Positions 16,203-25,514 of a DNA stretch of 30,255 bases are shown one piece after another. The notes under the pieces were generated by a model that saw only the letters and a list, made by a program, of their open reading frames with translations, was not told where the DNA came from and made no database searches. How positions within the stretch are numbered: the first letter of the stretch is position 1; each line of letters begins with the position of its first letter. A program made the translations under genes and the position numbers. The stretch comes from an uncultured Actinomyces sp. (GTDB taxonomy: Bacteria; Actinomycetota; Actinomycetes; Actinomycetales; Actinomycetaceae): positions 1-30,255 of the forward strand of contig CALIZH010000410.1 in the NCBI GenBank assembly GCA_938028585.1, written 5' to 3'.

Positions 16203-17432
16203 GTGACTCGATCTAAGACTCCCTATGAACTTGCTGCCCTTGCAACAGTTGCGGTTCCGCGGCTCGAAGTAGCCGGACTGCGTCCTCCGCAGTTCAGCGA
16301 TGAGGTCCTTTCAGTCACCGGACTCATTGATACTTCAGGCGATCGCTGGATGGTTGTCTGCCCACACGACACTGTCGGCGGGCTGGACATGGAAGCCCAG
16401 AACGCGGTTCTCGAGCGTTTGGGGAAGGCTCACGATTTCTCGAAGATCCCCTTTGAGGTTCCGCGTCCCGCTGGTTTCACCCGCACCCCAGAGGGTGATC
16501 GAGTCATGGTCCACCGCGATCTGGGTGGGCACGTCATGGAAACCTCGGATTTTGACGATCCGCACTTGCTGCCCGCATCCTTGGGAAACGCATTGGCCTC
16601 ACTGCACAATCTTCCCGAGCTGATCTACACCGGCGTCAATCTTCCGGCTTATTCGGCAATCGAGTGCCGTGACCGCCACCAAGCCGTTTTGGACGAGGCC
16701 GCGCAGGAAGTCGTCATCCCCGCGAACTTGTGGGATCGCTGGGAAGAGTCGCTGGAGAATTTGTCTCTGTGGCGTTTCCTCCCCTCCCCCATTCACGGTG
16801 ATCTTTCTGAGACTTCAATTCACGTTGACCACGGTCGGGTCTGCGCGCTGACGGGGTTCTCATCTGCGCACGTTGGTGACCCCGCGGTCGATATCGCCTG
16901 GGTTTTTGCGCGTGCCTCGGATGAGTTTTTAGAGCGCTTCCACGAGGCCTACCAGCAGACTCGTTCGGAGAAGGACCTGCACCTCTTGGAGCGCGCTGAG
17001 CTTCTTTCCGAGTTGGCCGTGGTGCGTTGGTTGGTTCACGGACTGCACAGTGGGGATTCCGATATTGTCGACGAGGCGCGAGCCATGTTGGCGGAGCTCT
17101 CGGCAAGTGTCGGAGAGAGTACTCCCAAGCGCACGGAAGAGCCCGCGAAGGCTGTAAGTGATTCCTCGACTGCTGAAGAGAAGTCTTCTTCACAGAGCAA
17201 GGACACACCCCTTCGGACATCTGAGTCGACTCCCGAGAGCCCGCTCGCTACCGAAGCAACTCGAAGCGATGCATCCACCGGCACAAGTGAAGGTCATGCT
17301 CGTCCTCACTCCGGTCCGATCAGGCTGAGTGCCCACACCTCAAAAGCTGATTCTGAGGGTGCTTCTGAGCAGGCGGCCGAAGCGCCAACCGAGCACATCG
17401 ATATGAGTGCGATCCTGCCTACTCACGAGTAG
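16203..17432 (+). CDS. APH-fold phosphotransferase-like protein, probable pseudokinase
   Basis: Residues about 20-290 of this 409-residue protein have the aminoglycoside-phosphotransferase fold. The Brenner-type motif HGDLSETSI (His198, Asp200) and VGDPAVDIAWVFA are recognisable. Three usual catalytic features are missing. The metal-binding Asn after HGD is replaced by Ser205, the second metal-binding Asp of the IDW/IDF motif by Thr217 (ALTGF), and no ATP-binding Lys is evident in the strand around WMVVCPHD. Activity as a kinase is therefore doubtful. From about 290 to 409 the chain is a Ser/Thr/Glu/Pro-rich, probably disordered tail ending in HIDMSAILPTHE. The start is a GTG with TAAGGT 6 nt upstream and no clear ribosome binding site. 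It is divergent from gdhA and convergent with adnB. The function is unknown. Confidence 0.8.
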   Translation: MTRSKTPYELAALATVAVPRLEVAGLRPPQFSDEVLSVTGLIDTSGDRWMVVCPHDTVGGLDMEAQNAVLERLGKAHDFSKIPFEVPRPAGFTRTPEGDRVMVHRDLGGHVMETSDFDDPHLLPASLGNALASLHNLPELIYTGVNLPAYSAIECRDRHQAVLDEAAQEVVIPANLWDRWEESLENLSLWRFLPSPIHGDLSETSIHVDHGRVCALTGFSSAHVGDPAVDIAWVFARASDEFLERFHEAYQQTRSEKDLHLLERAELLSELAVVRWLVHGLHSGDSDIVDEARAMLAELSASVGESTPKRTEEPAKAVSDSSTAEEKSSSQSKDTPLRTSESTPESPLATEATRSDASTGTSEGHARPHSGPIRLSAHTSKADSEGASEQAAEAPTEHIDMSAILPTHE

Positions 17433-17486
17433 ATCCAGGCTCTGCATTATTTCTCAGATTTTTTACTTTTCTACGCGGTACTCTGC

Positions 17487-17514
17487 GTACGCTAGACGGA
17501 CGCCTTCAGCGTAC
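17487..17514. terminator. Weak convergent terminator region
   Basis: GTACGCT and AGCGTAC form a 7-bp stem with a 14-nt loop in the 112-bp gap between the convergent APH-fold gene and adnB. A second small hairpin (CACTG/CAGTG) followed by TTTTT on the plus strand lies at about 17538-17568. Neither is strong. Confidence 0.3.
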
Positions 17515-17544
17515 AGTCGTTCCTTCCTCCACTGTCCGTCAGTG

Positions 17545-20500
17545 CTAGCTGGGGTTTTTCTTCTGGAGTTCGGTGAGCGCCTGAGTCAGCTGGGATTCAA
17601 GCTGATCGACGGGTGCACCGGTTTGAGTCACGATGTCATCGATGCTGTAGCTAATGGGGCCCCTGAGGAAGCACACTTGAGCCTGCACTTCATTGGGAGA
17701 GAGACCTTCGCGCTGCGCCCAGGCGATACGGTAGAGCTGAAGCTGACGCGCGTAGTATTCCCACGTTGAAAGCGGCGTGTTCTTCCCAGGAAGGTGCGAT
17801 GTCTTCCAATCAATGACGATGTATGTGCCGTTGGCATCTTTAAATACCGCGTCGATTCTTCCTTGAATAGATATTCCCGCGAGCGTAAGCGCAAAGGGCT
17901 CTTCGATCGCAATGGGTTCAAGCTGTTCAAGGTCTAGCGAATGGAAGTTCTCTTGCATCTGAGCAAGCAGCTGTTGATCAGAAGCTTCCAATGCTTCGCT
18001 GCCTTCCACGGGTTCGTCCCACAGCTCACCGGTACTGAGGTGAAGTTCTTTTTCAACCCATTTGTGGAAGATTGTGCCAAGCACGGAACTTGATTGAGGT
18101 TCAACGGGCAAAGGCCTGCGGATATTGTTAATCCACGTATCTGCCTTCCCAATCAAGTCTGAGATCCCAGTGGCACGAACGCGATCAATGCGAATATCAA
18201 GCGCCGAATGAAGAGCCTTTTCTCGTTCTTCAAGCAGTAGCTGGGTGTCGTGAACCAAGGGGTTGTCGCTGGCTTCCATGACATCTGCTTCGCCTTCGCT
18301 CTGATCTATGAGAGCTTGAACGCGTGCAGCGCTTTCAATAACCAGCTGGCGTGAACGTCCTGGAAGGATTGGATACTGTCGCAGTCGAGCATCGACCTCG
18401 ATAAGCTGTTCAGATTCCCAGTCTTCGTCAGGTCGCGCGGCGATCTGATGAGCATCTAGATCAAGTGCGTTCACTGTTTCCATGAGATAGCGGGATGGAT
18501 CGCGCGGTTTCAGGCTTCCTGAGTCAAACCAAGAACCGCACAGGAGCAGATCGTGTCGCGCTCGAGTCCATGCGACATAAGCCAAACGTCGTTCTTCGCA
18601 TTCGTGGTGAATTCCTTGGCGATAGTGGATGCTGTCTTTATTTGTTTCCTTGCCGGACTTTCCCTGCATGTGGTTGTTGAAGATACTCATCGCAGTCGTC
18701 CGCGAACTTGTTGCTTCAGATGCAAGCAGATCGAAATATGCTGCTATTCCGATCTCCCCGTACTCTTCGGGGACGATCTGGGGAAGGTCCGAGTAATCTC
18801 TGCGCACGGGATAGGGCAACTCTGAAAGAGAGTTAAACCATTCTTTCGCTCCCGGAGGGTCCTGCTTCCAGTCTCTTGGCGAGGCGCTGTGGTTAGGGAA
18901 GCGCGAATCTTGTAGGCCAAAGACCACGACCGAGTCCCATTCCAATCCCTTTGCAGAGTGAATCGTCAGTAATTGGACGGCATCGGTTCGAGTGGCACTG
19001 GTAGGGATTGGGAGTCCTTTTTCTTCTTCCTCTGCGACTGCTAGCCATGTAAGGAATCCAGACAGATCAGCACCTGCGACCTGTGCTTCGTAGTCAGCCG
19101 CGATATCAACGAAGGCATCAAGCATTTCCATTCCCCCATCACCAAGGGGGTCGGACATGATGGCTTCTCTGAGTCCAAGAATGGACATTGCACGCTCGAT
19201 TTGTTCATCAAGCGGTCTGCCGGTTCCTTGACGAATAATTTCAAGTCGGCGTGCAAGAAGCGAAAGCCGTTCATGTGCGACAGCGGTAAATGACGGGCCT
19301 CCTGAAGGCGCATGCCATCCCACAGGCGGAAGTTGATCGATGGCATCCATGAGGAAAACATCCGGATGCTCCTGTTCAGACTGTGTTCCCTGTCGAGCCC
19401 GGTATTTTGCATATTGGTTAAGAACCAGGAGGTCAGCCGCGCCAATATCCATCGCGGTAACAAGGCGCATGAGGGCTGGGGCATTCGTCGGATCTGAAGC
19501 GAGCTCAAGGGCGGCTCGAACGTCACTCACCGAGGGCTGGTCTAAGAGGCCTCCTAAACCAACAACTTGAACCGGGATATCTGCGTCTTTGAGTGCACGT
19601 TCAATCGCAGGAAAATCTGCACGACGACGACACAACACAGCGCATGTGTTCCACTTCCCTTTTTCGTCTTGGATGCGATGCTGTCGGATAAATTCGACGA
19701 CACGCTCAAGTTCTTCCTGGTAGGTCAGCGGATAGCTTGCGCTGACTTTCCCTTCTCCCGCTTGAGGCCTTGGCCCAAGAACTGGAGGTTTGACCTGGGG
19801 AACCTTAATGGAGCTGCTTCCCGAGCCGTTTTCTTGCCCGATTCTGGGAAGGCCTCGCAGCGGAAGAGCAACCGCATTTGCTGCCTGAAGGATCGCGTGG
19901 TCGTTTCTCCACGCGGTAGATAGGGTGAGCTGCTTTGCCTCACGCCGGCTTGAAAATGCGGTCAAGAAGTTACTGAGCGCGGATGCCGAAGCGCCTCGCC
20001 AACCGTAAATTGCTTGACTGGGATCACCGACTGCGGTAGTCGGATGATCTGCAAAAAGAGTGGATAGGAAGGTCATCTGGATGACCGATGTATCTTGGAA
20101 TTCGTCGAGAAGGACAGCTTGATAGTCGGAGCGCACCTGGCGGACAACTGCAGCATTCTCCGTGACGATTCGTGTTGCAAGAAGAAGCTGATCTGAAAAA
20201 TCAATCAGACCGTGAGTGCGTTTGTAGTCTTCGAATACCCGTGCCATATCAAGGAGCAAAATCCTATTGGCATTGACGGTGATCATGGATTTGAGGGAAC
20301 CGGTTGGATCTTTTCCTGCAGATTGAGCGATTTCTTCCAGCTCTTCGCTAAATGCACAGAGGGCTTTTGTTCCCTGGTCAAGAGTCATATTTTGTTCCGC
20401 GATATGACCGCTTAATGCAAGTACCGCGGCAACAATTGACGAAGTCGGTTTGTATCGTCCATCTTCTTCGGGGTACTCTCCCCTCCAGTTTTGGACGATC

Positions 20501-20949
20501 TCGGTAAGAATCTGAACCTGCTGCGCCTGTCCGATCAAGCGCGAGTCGGGATCTACCCCAATTGTTGCGCCATACTCGCCAAGGATTCGAGCGGCGAAAG
20601 AGTTATAGGTCAATGCCGTTGGATCGCCCTGGAAGCTACGGCCAAGATTTGATGCCAAGACCCCGAGGTCTTGTCGCATTTTGAGGCCCAGCTCCCCCGC
20701 TGCTTTCCGTGTAAAGGTCAAGCCGAGAATTCGCTCCGGCTCGATTCCGTGATGGGCAACCATGTAGAGCACACGCTGTGACATGGTGGTTGTCTTCCCA
20801 GCGCCCGCTCCCGCAACGACAAGCAGGGGCTCAAGAGGTGCTTCAATTACGGCACGCTGCTCATCCGTTGGGGGGAAATACTGGCGACTTCTAGGGGTGG
20901 CCAAACGCAGAATTTCATCAACACTGAGCCGTGTACTATCGATGCTCAT
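17545..20949 (-). CDS. adnB: AdnB, UvrD-like helicase-nuclease subunit
   Basis: AdnB pairs with AdnA to resect DNA double-strand breaks, a role played by RecBCD or AddAB elsewhere. The 1134-residue protein has a complete superfamily 1 motor: Gln31 (Q motif), Walker A AGAGAGKT (46-53), motif II DEFQD with Asp282-Glu283, motif III GDPSQAIYGWRG with Gln312, and motif VI YVAWTRARHDLL near 820. A RecB-like nuclease domain fills the C-terminus, with a His in GTIFHKW, Asp1033 (GRIDAV), Asp1047 and Lys1049 (VIDWK) and Gln1069 (RQLQLY). All are intact, so both activities are predicted. No Fe-S cysteines are present. Length is close to mycobacterial AdnB. The ATG overlaps the adnA stop (ATGA). Confidence 0.9.
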   Translation of the reverse strand: MSIDSTRLSVDEILRLATPRSRQYFPPTDEQRAVIEAPLEPLLVVAGAGAGKTTTMSQRVLYMVAHHGIEPERILGLTFTRKAAGELGLKMRQDLGVLASNLGRSFQGDPTALTYNSFAARILGEYGATIGVDPDSRLIGQAQQVQILTEIVQNWRGEYPEEDGRYKPTSSIVAAVLALSGHIAEQNMTLDQGTKALCAFSEELEEIAQSAGKDPTGSLKSMITVNANRILLLDMARVFEDYKRTHGLIDFSDQLLLATRIVTENAAVVRQVRSDYQAVLLDEFQDTSVIQMTFLSTLFADHPTTAVGDPSQAIYGWRGASASALSNFLTAFSSRREAKQLTLSTAWRNDHAILQAANAVALPLRGLPRIGQENGSGSSSIKVPQVKPPVLGPRPQAGEGKVSASYPLTYQEELERVVEFIRQHRIQDEKGKWNTCAVLCRRRADFPAIERALKDADIPVQVVGLGGLLDQPSVSDVRAALELASDPTNAPALMRLVTAMDIGAADLLVLNQYAKYRARQGTQSEQEHPDVFLMDAIDQLPPVGWHAPSGGPSFTAVAHERLSLLARRLEIIRQGTGRPLDEQIERAMSILGLREAIMSDPLGDGGMEMLDAFVDIAADYEAQVAGADLSGFLTWLAVAEEEEKGLPIPTSATRTDAVQLLTIHSAKGLEWDSVVVFGLQDSRFPNHSASPRDWKQDPPGAKEWFNSLSELPYPVRRDYSDLPQIVPEEYGEIGIAAYFDLLASEATSSRTTAMSIFNNHMQGKSGKETNKDSIHYRQGIHHECEERRLAYVAWTRARHDLLLCGSWFDSGSLKPRDPSRYLMETVNALDLDAHQIAARPDEDWESEQLIEVDARLRQYPILPGRSRQLVIESAARVQALIDQSEGEADVMEASDNPLVHDTQLLLEEREKALHSALDIRIDRVRATGISDLIGKADTWINNIRRPLPVEPQSSSVLGTIFHKWVEKELHLSTGELWDEPVEGSEALEASDQQLLAQMQENFHSLDLEQLEPIAIEEPFALTLAGISIQGRIDAVFKDANGTYIVIDWKTSHLPGKNTPLSTWEYYARQLQLYRIAWAQREGLSPNEVQAQVCFLRGPISYSIDDIVTQTGAPVDQLESQLTQALTELQKKNPS

Positions 20950-23900
20950 TCCACACTCCTCTTTCCTTGCTCACGAGCTGGGCAGGAACGGGCGAACTCG
21001 CAGTATTGGCATGCTTCATCAGAGGGTGTCGCGATAAAAGATGGGCCTTTCATTTTCTGCCCGATCTCATCAAGCTGGCTGATCCAATCCGCCCTTGTTT
21101 CCGGGTCTAAGGGGTCTTGCGAGATGGTCCGGACATCACCGTAACCAAGATATTTGAGCTCTGCTCCTAAAACTTCATAACCCAGTTGTTCGACTGCGAG
21201 TTGATAGAGAGCGAGCTGCGGGTGGTCCGGGTCCTTTTTCGCGCCGGTTTTATTTCCCTTCTTCCCAGTCTTGAAGTCAATAATCCGAACGCCTTGGCCT
21301 TCCAATTCCATTCGGTCAATTCTTCCGCGGATGTGAACTGAAGAGATCGGAACATCGAATGGCACTTCAACTTGAACATTTCCGTTCGGATCTGCACAGT
21401 TTTCCATTTGAGTAGATTGCTCAAGGTATTCGCCGAGCGCAGATGCCATCTCTCGAAGGTGGTCCATGTGGATTTTGCTTGCCGCTTGTCCTTCATCCAC
21501 GCCCATTGCACGAATCTCTTCTTCGAGCGCATCCATAACAGCGCTGCGAGGCCCGCATGGGAAGCGCTCGGCCAAGCTGTGGATTAACGTTCCATCTGCT
21601 GCGCTCTGTGTCGGCATTGAAGTACCGCTATTGGAAGCAAAGAACCAGCGAAGAATACATTGACGTGCGCTATCAAAGCTGGAAGGACTCACGGCGACAC
21701 GTTGCTGCTCGTAGATCGGGCTATCCGAGCTGATCCCTCCGGCTCCAATCCAATTGCTGGGGATTGCGCTGGCGACTCCGCGTCTGGCAAGAATTGCAAG
21801 CAGACGGGCAGCAAGCTCGGATGTTTGGGGGTCATTCTCCTGCGAGGCAAGATACCTCAGCCTGGAGATATGACCAGAAAGGTCTAACGCGGGCGGGACG
21901 TCTTCAATGGGAAAACCGTCTTCGGGAATCTCGATCCCCGCGCCTTGTGCAACGAGTTCAACAAATTGCGATGGCGCTTGATCCTCATTGGAAACAACTC
22001 CAATGTGCAGTGCCTGATTCGTTCGCGAAACGGCAGCAAGAAGTCGCCGAAGTTCATCGTCTAAAACTGCCCGACGTTGGATTCGAGGATCATCAATGAC
22101 CTCTTGGCCAGGGTCGGTACTACGTGTGATCTCCCCAAGAAGATCAGCGCGCAGCAAACGCTGTCGAAGCCGCAGATCTGGCCAACTGCCATCTTGAAGC
22201 CCATAAATTGCAACGACGTCCCAATGCCGCCCAACCGCCTGTTCTGGGGTAAGAACCTGGATCCCTTCGTGGCGATATGCGGTTACAGCGATGGTGTCGG
22301 TCACTACATCGGATTCGAGGAGCTCACGCGCAAACTCTGCGGCGGTTCTCTGCGGGTTTCTTTGTTGCCAGATATCCGCGACTCTAAACAGCGCAATCAC
22401 CGAATCTAGGACATCATCAAAATAATCTAAATCCGAGTCGTGCGCTAATGCCCGTTTGCTCAGTTCCTCCGCTACATCTGCCGTCGCCCATGCTTCCCAG
22501 AGCGCTTTTTGAGGGCTGAGGGCTTCTACTTCTTTCCATAGCGTCGAGGCCTTAAGAAGCTTGCGCAGCTCCGTTTCCACATTCTGTGACAGAAGAGAGG
22601 GGTCCTGAAGAATGCGAGAGACCGTATCTGTACTGAGGTGCTGAATGCGCCCCTGTGCCAACTTCTGATCACTATGCGCCCACGCATAGTTGTGAAGGAG
22701 CGAACTCACATGCAGAGCATCGATCGAGATCAGATCTGAACGTAGCCAGCGATCGATCACTCCCACGCCATTGTCTTCATTCGGAATTAAGGCTTTCAGC
22801 AACGCGCTGGTCATTGAATTGGACGCAAAATTGAAGGCTTGTTGACCTCCAGCAAGGGGAATTTTGCTACGTTTCAGGGCCCTTCTGGCCTGCTGAATAA
22901 GAGATTGCGAACGAACAATCACTACCTGCTGAGACCAAGGAATGTTGTCACGCAGATAGTGGGAGCGCAGCTGATATCCCAAAGCCGCCCCCATCTGTGC
23001 AAGGCTGGCGCAGTTGTGGATATGTACCCCTTGCTCACCGAGCCGCCTTTCAGAGTTGCCAGCAAATGAGGCGTTTCTTCTTCCGACGGGTCCGCTTTGC
23101 GTAATGCGTGAGGCAAGCGAAAGGGTCAAAGCATGAAGCTGAGGAGTACCGACGTAGCCAGCCCCGCAATCTTCAATTTGAATGTCGAGGATTCTGGCCA
23201 GATCGAGATCCATATGGGCATAACCACGCTTGTATGAGGTTACTGAGAGATCCGGATTCGAGAACGCAATGATACGACTTCCCAGTTGGTGCGCGACATG
23301 AAGTAGCGCCAGCAGCGAGGGAGTGCAGTCCTGTAGGTCATCGATCAGAAGATACTGTGGAATCGGGGCAAAAATCCGTACTCCAGCGGAGTGCGCACGA
23401 TCATCCCAATGGGCAAGGAGCTTGGCAGCTTGCCTTCCCAGGCTAGCCCCGTGCGCCAGCATGGTTCCTCGGTACTCCACCCCCAGCTGCGGAAGTTCGT
23501 TCCACTTCCTGAGAAGGGGTGCGAGGCTCACCCACTGCTTCATTGCGCGAATGCGACCGAGCTGCTCGAGATGCTCAGCAGTGGTCCCAGACTCTGCAGC
23601 AGTATCAATGAGATCACGTAGTTCCATCCGAAATGCCGGAAGTGAACGGATGGTGTCTGAAAGCTCTTCGGGCCACTGAATCGCAGTTTCTTCTAGCAGT
23701 TGAGAGACCATGCGATCCATGTTTGCGCCCGTCATGAGCTCAACATCACCCAGCGGTTGATCACGCGTATTTCGCCACTGCGACACGATTGAATAGGCCC
23801 ACCCAATGGGGGTTCGAACCGGGCGTACCGCATTGGGAGCAAGCGCTTGTACTGCAGGCATTAATTGATCGGCACGCAAACGATCCGGAGTGAGAACTAA

Positions 23901-24092
23901 AAACGAGTGGTCGTTGCGCACTAGTTCAGCAACAGCAGCAAGAAGAAGAGTCGTCTTCCCACTTCCGGGTGCACCGCGAAGTACAACATCACCTTCAGTA
24001 ATCTGCTTAAGCAGCAAGCGCTGATGGTCGCTGAGTTCCGGTAGCCCTGAAAATTCAGAGCCAACCGTGATACGCACCGGTGTGTTGTTCAT
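20946..24092 (-). CDS. adnA: AdnA, helicase-nuclease subunit with Fe-S nuclease domain
   Basis: AdnA is the partner of AdnB. The 1048-residue chain has an N-terminal UvrD-like motor with Walker A GAPGSGKT (40-47). Other motor motifs are weak: motif II reads IDDLQD (Asp251-Asp252 instead of Asp-Glu), and motif III reads FSNPDLSVTSYKRG, without the usual GDPxQ glutamine. The nuclease domain is intact, with His838 (GTLIHSL), Asp926 (GRIDR), Asp939 and Lys941 (IIDFK) and Gln959. Cys812, Cys1028, Cys1031 and Cys1037 give the C-(long gap)-CX2CX5C pattern of an Fe-S staple, as in AddB. The motor therefore looks secondary and the nuclease functional, in line with the unequal roles reported for mycobacterial AdnA and AdnB. 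The ATG has no Shine-Dalgarno sequence but has CAGAAT 6 nt upstream. Confidence 0.88.
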   Translation of the reverse strand: MNNTPVRITVGSEFSGLPELSDHQRLLLKQITEGDVVLRGAPGSGKTTLLLAAVAELVRNDHSFLVLTPDRLRADQLMPAVQALAPNAVRPVRTPIGWAYSIVSQWRNTRDQPLGDVELMTGANMDRMVSQLLEETAIQWPEELSDTIRSLPAFRMELRDLIDTAAESGTTAEHLEQLGRIRAMKQWVSLAPLLRKWNELPQLGVEYRGTMLAHGASLGRQAAKLLAHWDDRAHSAGVRIFAPIPQYLLIDDLQDCTPSLLALLHVAHQLGSRIIAFSNPDLSVTSYKRGYAHMDLDLARILDIQIEDCGAGYVGTPQLHALTLSLASRITQSGPVGRRNASFAGNSERRLGEQGVHIHNCASLAQMGAALGYQLRSHYLRDNIPWSQQVVIVRSQSLIQQARRALKRSKIPLAGGQQAFNFASNSMTSALLKALIPNEDNGVGVIDRWLRSDLISIDALHVSSLLHNYAWAHSDQKLAQGRIQHLSTDTVSRILQDPSLLSQNVETELRKLLKASTLWKEVEALSPQKALWEAWATADVAEELSKRALAHDSDLDYFDDVLDSVIALFRVADIWQQRNPQRTAAEFARELLESDVVTDTIAVTAYRHEGIQVLTPEQAVGRHWDVVAIYGLQDGSWPDLRLRQRLLRADLLGEITRSTDPGQEVIDDPRIQRRAVLDDELRRLLAAVSRTNQALHIGVVSNEDQAPSQFVELVAQGAGIEIPEDGFPIEDVPPALDLSGHISRLRYLASQENDPQTSELAARLLAILARRGVASAIPSNWIGAGGISSDSPIYEQQRVAVSPSSFDSARQCILRWFFASNSGTSMPTQSAADGTLIHSLAERFPCGPRSAVMDALEEEIRAMGVDEGQAASKIHMDHLREMASALGEYLEQSTQMENCADPNGNVQVEVPFDVPISSVHIRGRIDRMELEGQGVRIIDFKTGKKGNKTGAKKDPDHPQLALYQLAVEQLGYEVLGAELKYLGYGDVRTISQDPLDPETRADWISQLDEIGQKMKGPSFIATPSDEACQYCEFARSCPAREQGKRSVE

Positions 24093-24098
24093 ATAGTG

Positions 24099-24104
24099 AT
24101 TCTG
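24099..24104 (-). promoter_or_regulatory. Putative -10 box of leaderless adnA-adnB mRNA
   Basis: CAGAAT on the minus strand, one change from TANNNT, ends exactly 6 nt before the adnA ATG, where no ribosome binding site exists. Confidence 0.3.
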
Positions 24105-24160
24105 ACAGAGGCCACCGGCATTTGGAGACCACTTTGGGCTTCAGAGCGAAATTGAGAAAA

Positions 24161-24194
24161 ATGTGCCCCCGAAGCGGAGGCTTCGGGGGCACAT
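24161..24194 (-). terminator. Strong terminator after the DUF4190/DUF5067-type gene
   Basis: A perfect 15-bp stem (ATGTGCCCCCGAAGC with its complement) and a 4-nt loop are followed on the minus strand by TTTTTCTC. It lies about 35 bp after the stop of the gene ending at 24230 and isolates it from adnA. Confidence 0.9.
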
Positions 24195-24229
24195 TCTGGC
24201 AGTCCTACTCAAGGTGGGAGATTAACCCT

Positions 24230-25015
24230 TTACTGAAGTGAATATTCCTTTTTGAATGCCTTCGTTGAAGGGACAGTGCTGTCAATCATCAGCGTAACTG
24301 GAGCAGCTGCATCGCGAAGAACATACCCTTTCACAAGGGTCATGCTTTTACCAGCTGGGAGCTCTTCCGAGTCCGCGATAGGCTCGTATCCTTCAGGCAT
24401 TAGATTATCGGAATAAACTGCACTATCGAGCGCAGCCTTGTTTTGGGATACCTCAACATAGTATGCAAAAGGATTCAAACTACTTGTGTCATTATTTGTG
24501 ATCTTTAATGTCACAGCGACCGTTGGCTCACCTTCCTGGTCATCTACCGACTCCTCGACCTTCTTCACCTCAATCGTGACTTTACCGTTCTCCAGCTGAA
24601 CAACATCCGAGGTCGCCGCACCTTTGGAAGCTCGAGACGATACAGAAGGTGGCCTGAAGGCCTTACCATTAGCCTTCGAATACATAGCTTGGCTTCCAAA
24701 AACAACAACAATGGCAAGAATCGAAATCACCAGTGAAGTGATTGCTATACCGGAGCCGCGGTGGGCCTTATTTGGGCGCGTCTGAACGACAGCGACGATT
24801 GCCACGACTGTAGCAATAAGGGCCAGAATGAAAATTAGATTGTGAAGAATCGGAATCCAGGACAGAAGAAGAGAAATAATCCCCAACACGAGTGCGGTGA
24901 TAGCAAGGGGAGATAAGGGTTTAACTACAGTTGCTACTCCAAATTGTCCTTGAGGAGGAACAGTCGAATAAACCCCCTCAACGGGCATTTCCTGAGGATA
25001 AGGAGGAAAAGACAT
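24230..25015 (-). CDS. Membrane-anchored protein with DUF4190-like and DUF5067-like domains
   Basis: The 261-residue protein starts with a Pro/Gln-rich cytoplasmic segment (1-33). Two tightly packed hydrophobic segments follow at about 36-80, then RPNKAHRG and a third helix at about 89-109. This is the DUF4190 pattern seen in actinobacterial proteins with proline-rich N-termini. The remaining region (about 115-261) is extracytoplasmic and beta-rich (KVTIEVKKVEES, PTVAVTLKITNNDTSSLNPF, LPAGKSMTLVKGYVL). It resembles the immunoglobulin-like DUF5067/DUF4352 domains of Gram-positive surface proteins. The ATG at 25015 has AAAGGTG 4 nt upstream. The molecular role is unknown; a cell-envelope location is the only safe inference. 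It sits between adnA and DUF3107 as a single transcription unit with its own terminator. Confidence 0.75.
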   Translation of the reverse strand: MSFPPYPQEMPVEGVYSTVPPQGQFGVATVVKPLSPLAITALVLGIISLLLSWIPILHNLIFILALIATVVAIVAVVQTRPNKAHRGSGIAITSLVISILAIVVVFGSQAMYSKANGKAFRPPSVSSRASKGAATSDVVQLENGKVTIEVKKVEESVDDQEGEPTVAVTLKITNNDTSSLNPFAYYVEVSQNKAALDSAVYSDNLMPEGYEPIADSEELPAGKSMTLVKGYVLRDAAAPVTLMIDSTVPSTKAFKKEYSLQ

Positions 25016-25185
25016 CGTTCACCTTTCGAGTAGATTCAACTTTAAGCTTTACCGCCAGAACACAAAACAACTCGTCAACACAACCCTACCTGCTCACCAC
25101 TTAGACACTAAACCGCGACGACGCTTCGACTGCCCCACAATTACGCCCTTGCAGAAATAGCAGGCCCGCTCCCCCCGTCTGCACG

Positions 25186-25191
25186 TACTAT
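25186..25191 (+). promoter_or_regulatory. Possible -10 box upstream of the DUF3107 gene
   Basis: TACTAT lies 44 nt before the GTG start, in the 220-bp gap between divergent genes. No matching -35 element was found. Confidence 0.25.
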
Positions 25192-25235
25192 GGGGACACA
25201 GAAAACCATTCGATCCACAACATCTGGGAGTCGCA

Positions 25236-25460
25236 GTGAACATCACGATCGGTATCAACGCCAGCCCGCGCGAACTCGACCTTGAGCTGGACCTCAGCGA
25301 AGACGAACTCTTCGCCCAAGTCACCAATTCCCTACGCGAGCAGACTCCCCTGATCCTTACGGACACCAAGGGAGAGAAAACACTCATTCCTGCCCAGGCA
25401 ATTTCCTACGTGCGCGTGACTGCCCCGCAAACGCACCGCGTCGGCTTTGCAATTCACTAA
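25236..25460 (+). CDS. DUF3107 family small protein
   Basis: This 74-residue protein matches the actinobacterial DUF3107 family (M. tuberculosis Rv3208A, TB9.4). It has a strand start (MNITIGINASPRELDLELD), a helix (SEDELFAQVTNSLRE), and a final segment holding the conserved AISYVRVTAP, ending in VGFAIH. The function is not known. The GTG start has GGGAG 5 nt upstream. It is followed by a hairpin that overlaps the end of the convergent ferritin-like gene. Its position beside a ferritin-like gene and a DEAD-box helicase is conserved in actinobacteria. Confidence 0.88.
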   Translation: MNITIGINASPRELDLELDLSEDELFAQVTNSLREQTPLILTDTKGEKTLIPAQAISYVRVTAPQTHRVGFAIH

Positions 25461-25484
25461 AAGCAAGCCGAATTAGCTGACATT

Positions 25485-25514
25485 ATCCACCTGCGTCTAA
25501 CCGCGCAGGTGGAT
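25485..25514 (+). terminator. Terminator of the DUF3107 gene
   Basis: An 11-bp stem (ATCCACCTGCG/CGCAGGTGGAT) with an 8-nt loop is followed by TCCTTTC on the plus strand. The hairpin includes the final codons and stop of the convergent ferritin-like gene. Confidence 0.6.
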
